This document shows, one piece after another, positions 13,294-18,498 of a stretch of 18,498 bases of DNA. The notes under the pieces were generated by a model. It was not told the origin of the DNA, made no database searches, and saw nothing but the letters and a program-made list of their open reading frames with translations. Within the stretch, counting starts at the first letter, position 1. The number at the start of each line of letters is the position of its first letter. The translations under genes were made by a program, and so were the position numbers. The stretch lies in contig NZ_FPJZ01000028.1 in assembly GCF_900119485.1 (NCBI RefSeq), positions 1-18,498 on the forward strand, given 5' to 3'. Source of the stretch: Thermoactinomyces sp. DSM 45891 (GTDB lineage: Bacteria > Bacillota > Bacilli > Thermoactinomycetales > Thermoactinomycetaceae).

Positions 13294-13832
13294 GCTAAAT
13301 TGATTGGAATAAAAGAGATATCGACTTGCGAAAATAGTGTTCCTAGTTGGGCTTTTAATTGGAATGAGTATTGGAAAGTGATAAATAAACCTCCAGGATT
13401 GAGTGTAGATAATACACCAGTTAAAATTTGATCTCGTAATTGTTGGGGGAAATTAGCAAACTGTAGACCTGAAACAATGACATCTACCCCATCGATAGCG
13501 AGATTTTGCATGATTTGCGGTAAATCAGTAGCATTATGGAAAAATTTTAAACCAGCGTAGTGTGACATTAGACTTCTCTTAATTCCATATCTTGTTCAAA
13601 AACAATCATTTGACAAGTAGAAGGCTTGCTTCTAGCCATATGTTCTGTAAATACCCCTGTGCCTGCTCCGAGTTCAACAATCGTTTTCATTTGTTCCCAT
13701 GGAACATTTTTCAGCATTTCTTGCGCTAAGAATTGAGAGCTAGGAATGATACTCCCTACCTTACGTGGTGAGCGCAAGAAAGAGTAAAAAACGTAATCGA
13801 TTGGCAATAGCACTTATGTTGCTCGCTCTCAT
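13294..13832 (-). pseudogene. Phospholipid N-methyltransferase-like gene, broken and truncated
   Basis: The pieces match a SAM-dependent methyltransferase of the phospholipid N-methyltransferase type: FLRSPRKVGSIIPSSQFLA, the SAM-binding VELGAGTGVFTEH, then VDVIVSGLQFANFPQQLRD and LNPGGLFITFQYS. The frame breaks at 13568, where TAATG separates EQDMELREV from MSHYAGLKFFHNA. A second break probably lies near the 5' end: the best binding site (AGGTG) serves an ATG at 13832 in another frame, while the conserved frame is entered only by a GTG at 13813. The usual C-terminal PPAF region is missing and replaced by the BNR remnant. I regard it as inactive; coupled translation across TAATG could still make two pieces. 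Confidence 0.75.
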
Positions 13833-13895
13833 ATCTGCACCTTTCATCGATTTCTATTGTTAAGATTTGCTACGACCTTATATTTCCCTTTCATT

Positions 13896-13925
13896 TGAAC
13901 TATGTTATTACAAAATAATATTATA
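13896..13925 (+). promoter_or_regulatory. Candidate sigma-A promoter for the two-component operon
   Basis: TTGAAC (13896-13901) and TATTAT (13920-13925) are spaced 18 bp apart on the plus strand, upstream of the response regulator gene. This would give a leader of about 120 nt. Another -10-like TATACT nearer the gene has no good -35. Confidence 0.4.
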
Positions 13926-14050
13926 AGATACACCATAAATGTGAAGGAATGATGTGGAACGGAAAGGAGTTTTTCTTCACAAGTTATCCATAGTTGTCAT
14001 TTATACTCTCAATGAGACTCAGTTAAATGAAAAGAAAGAGGAGTAGGAAG

Positions 14051-14728
14051 ATGAAGCCATCCATTTTGATCGTAGATGATGAAGAAACGATGCTCGATTT
14101 ATTAACTATGATTTTGGAACAAGATTTCTCCATTACTACAGAAAACGATGGGGCAAAGGCACTTCAATTGTTGCACCAGCAAACGTTTGATCTTTGTTTA
14201 TTGGACATTATGATGCCTTGGACAGATGGACTGGATTTACTAAAACAATTAAGGAGTCTGGGAAACGGAGTGCCCGTCATTTTTATTAGCGCTCGTGGAG
14301 AACTAGAGGATCGGGTAGAGGGATTGGAGCTTGGAGCCGACGATTACATCACAAAACCCTTTGAACCAACCGAAGTGATAGCCCGTGTCAAATCTGTTCT
14401 TCGTCGAACAGGAAAGGAGCTAGATCAACAGGAAATTAAGCAATCGGGAATTCATATTCATCTTTTAGCGCGCGAGGCACGGATTAATGGGGAGAAATTA
14501 AAACTCACTCCAATTGAATTTGAACTCTTAGCCACGTTGATTCAGCATCCCAAGCAAGCCTTTTCCAGAGAACAGCTTCTAGAACGAATATGGGATTATT
14601 CTTATATGGGGGAGGCTCGAACAGTGGATACGCATATCAAAAATCTTCGGTTAAAACTCCGAAAAGCAGGTTTTCAAGAAGAAGGAATCCAAACCATTTG
14701 GGGATTTGGCTATAAATGGGGTGTTTGA
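14051..14728 (+). CDS. OmpR/PhoB-family response regulator
   Basis: A 225-aa regulator. The N-terminal receiver domain has the acidic pair D9/D10, phospho-acceptor D52 (LLDIMMP), the switch Ser in FISAR and Lys in YITKPF. The C-terminal winged-helix DNA-binding domain starts near residue 125 and holds LTPIEFELLATLIQHPKQAF, the recognition region (ARTVDTHIKNLRLKLRK) and the final GFGYKW. The ATG at 14051 is preferred over 14027 because GAGGAGTAGGAAG precedes it and homologues begin with KPSILIVDDE. The histidine kinase gene follows immediately. Target genes are unknown. A copper or envelope signal would fit the neighbours but is not shown by the sequence. Confidence 0.92.
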   Translation: MKPSILIVDDEETMLDLLTMILEQDFSITTENDGAKALQLLHQQTFDLCLLDIMMPWTDGLDLLKQLRSLGNGVPVIFISARGELEDRVEGLELGADDYITKPFEPTEVIARVKSVLRRTGKELDQQEIKQSGIHIHLLAREARINGEKLKLTPIEFELLATLIQHPKQAFSREQLLERIWDYSYMGEARTVDTHIKNLRLKLRKAGFQEEGIQTIWGFGYKWGV

Positions 14729-14732
14729 TACA

Positions 14733-16127
14733 GTGCATCGAATTACAACCAAGTGGTTGCTAGCCATTTTAGGAATCATGATCTTAGGGCTCACTTTGTT
14801 GGGCACGGTCAGTTACTGGGTCATTACGAACCATTATCAATCCTATGCAGAAATAACATTGGGTAACCAAGCTTCCTCCTTTGCTGAAATTTTAAAGGTA
14901 GACTTTGATCCCAAAACTCTTAAACATGTCGCTGCAATGGAAACCAAGTCGTCTTCGACTGTCTTTGTTTTTTCACCGGAAGGGGATCTCTTCATTTCTT
15001 CAAAATCCACTAAACCTCAGTTGTTAGAGGTTGTTCAAAACTGGGTTCGTCAAGATCTAAACCAAAAAAGTATCCAAAAGAAAGTAGCTCTCGATGGAAT
15101 CCAGATTATTTTAGCGAAAAGTCCGATTGAACGAGGAAAAAACCGATTGGGAACTGTCGTGGTTGGGACAGAACTGACTTGGCTGGAAAACGCCTTACAA
15201 TCCCTTCAGGCAATGTTGATATTAGCTGGATTAGGAGCATTGTTGGTAGCAAGCGGTCTGGGCTTACTTTTATCCAGATCCGTGGTTAGACCCATCTTAG
15301 ATGTAGTAAAAACCATTGGACAATTAGCCAAAGGAAATTATCAAGTTCGAATTCTGGTGGAAGGAAAAGATGAACTAGCATTACTGAATCAACAGGTCAA
15401 TCAACTGGCTGAAAGTTTATCTTATTATCAGTCTTCCCGCCGAGAATTTCTTTCTCATGTGGCACATGAGTTACGTACGCCCATTACTTATCTAAAAGGA
15501 TATGCCACCCTTCTCCAAAACCCAGAAATTGAGCTGAATCGTGCACAAAAATTAACTTCAATTATCCGAGAACAATCGGATCGACTCGATCGATTAGTTA
15601 ATGACTTAATGACCTTAAGCCGGGTGGATGAAGGACAGCTTGAACTGAAAAAAGAACAGGTGGAACTAGGTGAACTGCTACAAAAAATATGTGATGAAAT
15701 GAGAATACAAGCCGGAGAATGGGGAGTAAAACTTGTTCTGAATATCCATCAACCCCCTCTCTATTTATCCCTTGATCCACAACGTTTTTACCAAATCATG
15801 ATGAACTTAATCGACAATGCTGTTCGTTATTCCCATGGAAAGGGAACGGTGACGATTAGCGTACAAAAGAAATCAAATGAAATGATGATTCAGGTTAGAG
15901 ACGAGGGGATCGGAATGTCGGAGAAAGAGTTAAACCGGGTTTGGGAGCGGTTTTACCGGGTGGAAAAATCTAGATCTCGGCATACAGGAGGAAGTGGATT
16001 AGGTTTATCCATCGTCAAACATTTAGTTGGTTTGCAAGGCGGAAGAATTGATGTAAAGAGTATCCCAAACAGGGGAACGACTTTTCTTTTGTATTTTCCC
16101 CATCATCAGAGAGCGAGGAGTGAATAA
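14733..16127 (+). CDS. Sensor histidine kinase (HAMP, HisKA, HATPase_c)
   Basis: A membrane sensor kinase of about 465 aa. TM1 is at ~8-30. An extracytoplasmic sensor region of ~130 aa contains TVFVFSPEGDLFISS, suggestive of a PAS/CACHE-like fold. TM2 is at ~159-181, followed by a HAMP linker. The dimerisation helix has phospho-acceptor H245 in SHVAHELRTPITYLKGY. The ATPase domain has the N box NLIDNAVRYS, DEGIGM and GGSGLGLSIVKH. The start is uncertain: GTG at 14733 follows TGGGGTG and gives VHRITTKW, as common in the family. GTG 14721 and TTG 14706 are in frame and would overlap the regulator gene. The sensor region has no obvious Cys- or His-rich metal site. Confidence 0.9.
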   Translation: MHRITTKWLLAILGIMILGLTLLGTVSYWVITNHYQSYAEITLGNQASSFAEILKVDFDPKTLKHVAAMETKSSSTVFVFSPEGDLFISSKSTKPQLLEVVQNWVRQDLNQKSIQKKVALDGIQIILAKSPIERGKNRLGTVVVGTELTWLENALQSLQAMLILAGLGALLVASGLGLLLSRSVVRPILDVVKTIGQLAKGNYQVRILVEGKDELALLNQQVNQLAESLSYYQSSRREFLSHVAHELRTPITYLKGYATLLQNPEIELNRAQKLTSIIREQSDRLDRLVNDLMTLSRVDEGQLELKKEQVELGELLQKICDEMRIQAGEWGVKLVLNIHQPPLYLSLDPQRFYQIMMNLIDNAVRYSHGKGTVTISVQKKSNEMMIQVRDEGIGMSEKELNRVWERFYRVEKSRSRHTGGSGLGLSIVKHLVGLQGGRIDVKSIPNRGTTFLLYFPHHQRARSE

Positions 16128-16128
16128 C

Positions 16129-16428
16129 ATGCGAAAAGGTTGGGATATTCGTATCGCCATTTTGTTGCTTCTATTGGGAGGCATTTGTTTATTTGCTTCC
16201 ACCACTTTTCCCTTTTCAAGTGGCAACGGATGGTTTCAACAGATTCATTTGATTGAGATTGCAATGATGATTTTATTATCTATCTTCTTTTGGTTCTATT
16301 TTTGGAGTAACCGTGTTGGAAAACGTAAAATCCCTTGTCCTACTTGTCGATATCATCTTGTAAAGGACTGGCGATTCTGTCCTCAATGTGGATCTCAAAT
16401 TCAAATTCCAGAGCAATGTGAAAGGTAG
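16129..16428 (+). CDS. Small membrane protein with C-terminal zinc ribbon
   Basis: A 99-aa protein with two hydrophobic spans (IRIAILLLLLGGICLFAS and EIAMMILLSIFFWFYFW) and a C-terminal zinc ribbon built from CPTC and CPQC. Both termini are probably cytoplasmic. AGGAGTGA lies 5 nt before the ATG, overlapping the end of the kinase gene, whose TAA ends 1 bp before this ATG. It is therefore the third gene of the two-component operon. A GTG at 16120 is possible but has a poorer site. I do not recognise a named family. A role in modulating the kinase, or in sensing zinc or redox state, is only a suggestion. Confidence 0.8.
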   Translation: MRKGWDIRIAILLLLLGGICLFASTTFPFSSGNGWFQQIHLIEIAMMILLSIFFWFYFWSNRVGKRKIPCPTCRYHLVKDWRFCPQCGSQIQIPEQCER

Positions 16429-16538
16429 ACTAGTTTAGCTTGCGTTATTCAATAGATGGATTTGTTTTATTCTCTCTACTGTTATTACTGTTGTGGTTAA
16501 TCAGAGTCTTTACGTTTTCCATGAAGTTACTATAGGTT

Positions 16539-17099
16539 TTATTTTGCTGAGAGTTCACTTTCAGTTACCCATTTGTGATTTTTCACGCGTTCTCCTCCAG
16601 TGGTAGGCGTGAAGTCAATCATATATACAGTAGTCTTTTCACCTGATTCAATTATTGCAGTTGCTCCTTTCATCCCCTTTTTGTGATCTGCCTCTAGAAT
16701 TACTTCTATTCCTGGTTTTAAAGGTTTGTTTCCAGCATTTTTGATCTCCTCTTGAATGACCCATTTATGATGCTTTTCTTGTTGTCCTCCAGTAGTGGGT
16801 GTATATGTAACGACATAGACAATCGTATTATATGCACCTACAATCGTTGCAGTTGCCCCTTTCATTCCTTTCATATGATCGGCATTGATGATAACTTGAC
16901 TTCCGACTTTGTAAGTGGGATTCTCTGCTTTTTTTAATCCTTTTGGCACTTTATCAGAGCTGGAATGATCCATCTCTGTTAATTTAGTTTCAGTTCTTTT
17001 ATCGGGTGATGTGTTATTATTTGTGGCGTTTCCGCATCCACTTAAACCACTAAAACTAACAATAGTAACAAGGGTAAGGCAACACAGAAATTTCTTCAT
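16539..17099 (-). CDS. ydhK: DUF1541 lipoprotein, YdhK/CopL type
   Basis: A 186-aa lipoprotein with lipobox LSGC (C22) and a Ser/Asn-rich linker with Met/His (EMDHSSSDK). Two tandem DUF1541 repeats follow (~62-115 and ~127-183), each with H.KGMKGATA, a Y/VTPTTGG strand and a terminal HKWV. This matches Bacillus YdhK, and staphylococcal CopL, described as a surface copper-binding lipoprotein, belongs to this domain family. AGGTGG lies 7 nt before the ATG at 17099. An upstream GTG at 17108 overlaps that site. It follows the copper-storage gene by 18 bp and is surely co-transcribed. No clear terminator is seen in the 110 bp behind it. A copper-binding role is inferred from family and partner. 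Confidence 0.85.
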   Translation of the reverse strand: MKKFLCCLTLVTIVSFSGLSGCGNATNNNTSPDKRTETKLTEMDHSSSDKVPKGLKKAENPTYKVGSQVIINADHMKGMKGATATIVGAYNTIVYVVTYTPTTGGQQEKHHKWVIQEEIKNAGNKPLKPGIEVILEADHKKGMKGATAIIESGEKTTVYMIDFTPTTGGERVKNHKWVTESELSAK

Positions 17100-17117
17100 C
17101 AAGACCACCTCACTTGA

Positions 17118-17447
17118 TTAAGCTGTCATCTGACGACATATCCTTGCACACTCTAAGCAGACCTTTGCACAGTCTTGACAATGAACATCTGAATGCTTCT
17201 GACATTCCTGTCCACAAGCTTCACAAATCTCAGCACATAGCTGACATACCTGATTGATAAAAGAACTGTTACGTGACATTGCTTGAGCAGCAAGAGCGCA
17301 AATATCGGCGCATTCCCGATCCAGCCGAACACACCTTTCCATCATCTCTGTATGCTCTTCCTGTAAACAAGCATCATAACAATGATTACATACCTGCATA
17401 CACTTTAAACAAGCATCAATACACGATTGATATAGTTCATGTGACAT
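17118..17447 (-). CDS. Four-helix-bundle copper-binding protein (Csp/DUF326, YhjQ type)
   Basis: A 109-aa protein with 19 cysteines, mostly spaced 3-4 residues apart along helices (CIDACLKCMQVCNHC, CQLCAEICEACGQEC, CQDCAKVCLECARIC). This is the pattern of copper storage proteins (Csp), in which a four-helix bundle is lined with Cys that bind many Cu(I) ions. There is no signal peptide, so it resembles the cytosolic Csp3 type rather than the exported Csp1. The ATG at 17447 is chosen because AAAGGAAG lies about 9 nt upstream; ATGs at 17468 and 17456 overlap or crowd that site. It is first in a two-gene unit with the DUF1541 lipoprotein. A minus-strand GTGACA/TAAGAT pair upstream is a weak promoter candidate. 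Confidence 0.88.
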   Translation of the reverse strand: MSHELYQSCIDACLKCMQVCNHCYDACLQEEHTEMMERCVRLDRECADICALAAQAMSRNSSFINQVCQLCAEICEACGQECQKHSDVHCQDCAKVCLECARICRQMTA

Positions 17448-17718
17448 ATTTATCATCTTCCTTTCCATTATTCTCTATCATTCTGTACTATTTTTAGATT
17501 GATTATGCATCTTATTGTAATTAGGTATTATGTCACCTTCGTTTTCTCTACTATGATAAGTAGATATCGTAAAACTAAAAAAGAGAGATTATCTCATATA
17601 ATTTTTTATTCATGAACGAAATGGATTACTAATTATCTCGATATGTAATCACGATAAATGGGCTAATTGCATACTCTACATCATGATGATATGTAAGAGA
17701 CCAAAGGGGAAATATTAT

Positions 17719-17964
17719 ATGCCGGTATCAGTGATTATGAATCAAATAATTGTAAATAAGGTTGATGCAAACGGTGCTGTTGCTACAGGACAAAATGATT
17801 TGTCTGAATGGAGTGTACAAGGAAAGTCAAATATTCCAAATGGGATTCAAACAGGGATTTTTCTTTCGACTCAACCTATGAACTTCCAAATTGATAATGA
17901 TTTAATTGATACAGTCATTACACAACCTGAAATAGGTAATCCAGAACCTCGTGTTCAAATTTAG
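17719..17964 (+). CDS. Hypothetical protein, 81 aa
   Basis: The ATG at 17719 has AAAGGGG at suitable spacing; in-frame ATGs at 17683 and 17686 lack one. The product is soluble, Asn/Gln/Ile-rich and Cys-free, with no signal peptide or membrane span. The N-terminus (IIVNKVDANGAVATGQND) loosely recalls the VN.V...G....G pattern of GerPF-like spore proteins, but the rest (NFQIDNDLIDTVITQPEI) does not, so I do not assign it. It is divergent from the copper-storage gene across about 270 bp. Confidence 0.65.
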   Translation: MPVSVIMNQIIVNKVDANGAVATGQNDLSEWSVQGKSNIPNGIQTGIFLSTQPMNFQIDNDLIDTVITQPEIGNPEPRVQI

Positions 17965-18004
17965 GGAATCCCCGTGTTTTCTGTAGTTTAAATACATGGT
18001 TATT

Positions 18005-18172
18005 TTATAGGGTCATATCAGAGTTCGTAGCCTTGCAAAACCATTGAAAATCTTCGTATTCCCCTTGCTCCAACCTCAACAAAAACTGCTTTACTTCTGG
18101 CTTGGAACTCAAGCGGTCCAGCAATTCTTCCGTGAAACTTTTAGCTATAACGGAGCAAATCCTTGATATGCC
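18005..18172 (-). pseudogene. C-terminal remnant of an unidentified gene
   Basis: The minus strand has a 55-codon open frame that reads like real protein: SFTEELLDRLSSKPEVKQFL and LEQGEYEDFQWFCKATNSDM, ending at TAA (18007-18005). The frame is closed upstream by a TAG and contains no usable start codon with a binding site. It is therefore probably the 3' end of a lost gene. The family is not recognised. The rest of 17965-18295 holds nothing else I can identify. Confidence 0.4.
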
Positions 18173-18295
18173 CTAGTTAAACTACTCATACATAATACAT
18201 CGGCCCCTCTCAAACACCCCTTACCATTGTCCCTAAAATCGCTCTCAGGCGTAAATAAAAGACCCTTTAGAAATATAAAAAACTTATATAGGTTA

Positions 18296-18324
18296 TTGAC
18301 TAGAGCAAATCGCCTTTTTATTCA
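18296..18324 (+). promoter_or_regulatory. Candidate sigma-A promoter for the last gene
   Basis: TTGACT (18296-18301) is followed after 17 bp by TATTCA (18319-18324), 48 bp before the TTG start of the last gene. The -35 is good and the -10 is moderate. Confidence 0.4.
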
Positions 18325-18371
18325 TAAAGGTAATGTATATTTAATTTGAGGTTAGAAAGGATCTGTTTTTA

Positions 18372-18498
18372 TTGTCAAAACACAAAATCCGAATCAAACA
18401 GCATACAGGTTGTTCTTACTGTAATTCTTCATGGGAAGATCCGATGACTTCAATGCCTGCTCCTATGAATCCTATAACTCCTAATCCTATAACTCCTA
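18372..18498 (+). CDS. N-terminal part of a Pro-rich protein (partial, TTG start)
   Basis: TTG at 18372 follows AAAGGA with about 10 nt spacing and opens a frame to the window edge (42 codons seen). The N-terminus is basic (MSKHKIRIKQH), then a CSYC pair and SSWEDPMTSMPAPM, then a repeat of NPITP that is still running at the edge. The short basic start with a CxxC and then Pro/Asn repeats recalls some spore coat proteins, but a family cannot be named from the visible part. The TTG start is the only one before the repeats apart from internal ATGs (from 18444) without binding sites. Confidence 0.5.
   Translation, partial: MSKHKIRIKQHTGCSYCNSSWEDPMTSMPAPMNPITPNPITP

Noticed and set aside
13980..13993. 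TTATCCATA resembling a DnaA box
   Set aside because: A single imperfect match with no cluster or AT-rich unwinding region; not evidence of an origin.
1..18498. CRISPR arrays, tRNA or rRNA genes
   Set aside because: No regularly spaced direct repeats, and no tRNA- or rRNA-like sequence was recognised on either strand.

Overview
The window looks like the chromosome of a low-GC Gram-positive bacterium, probably an endospore-forming member of Bacillales. Reasons: purine-rich AGGAGG-type ribosome binding sites before almost every gene, frequent TTG/GTG starts, an EssB/YukC-type type VII secretion protein, lipoproteins with Gram-positive lipoboxes, and CsoR/CopZ/CopA copper genes. A family such as Thermoactinomycetaceae would fit, but nothing in the sequence settles the taxon.

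Layout. (1) 1-2115, plus strand: the tail of an operon ending in essB, with an unrecognised 135-aa gene before it. It closes with a strong terminator, and a second hairpin terminator follows. (2) 2197-3122, minus strand: two unrecognised genes. (3) 3123-4147: no intact gene, but a GC-rich, highly structured element (3211-3433), a broken gene (3426-3680) and a 296-bp imperfect inverted repeat (3697-3992). (4) 4148-8537, minus strand: a copper operon csoR-copZ-copA-lipoprotein-[2Fe-2S] ferredoxin. csoR carries a one-base frameshift, and a 125-bp MITE-like element with perfect 18-bp terminal inverted repeats and a 5-bp target duplication sits between copZ and copA. (5) 8602-12794, minus strand: class V aminotransferase, 3-phosphoglycerate dehydrogenase, EamA transporter and an SbnA-like PLP synthase. 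(6) 12998-13832: two decayed genes joined head to tail (a BNR-repeat protein and a phospholipid N-methyltransferase). (7) 14051-16428, plus strand: an OmpR-type response regulator, its histidine kinase, and a small membrane protein with a zinc ribbon. (8) 16539-17447, minus strand: a DUF1541 (YdhK/CopL-type) lipoprotein and a Cys-rich four-helix copper-storage protein. (9) 17719-18498: a small unknown protein, a gene remnant, and the start of a Pro-rich protein running off the window.

How the genes work together. Two copper clusters share the window: sensing, chaperone and efflux in the first, storage and surface binding in the second. The two-component system next to the second may or may not respond to copper. 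The 8602-12794 cluster can be read as a dedicated route: SerA plus aminotransferase make O-phospho-L-serine, the SbnA-like enzyme uses it for a beta-replacement, and the EamA permease exports the product. That reading is inference from gene families and order. It is the best candidate here for an undescribed pathway.
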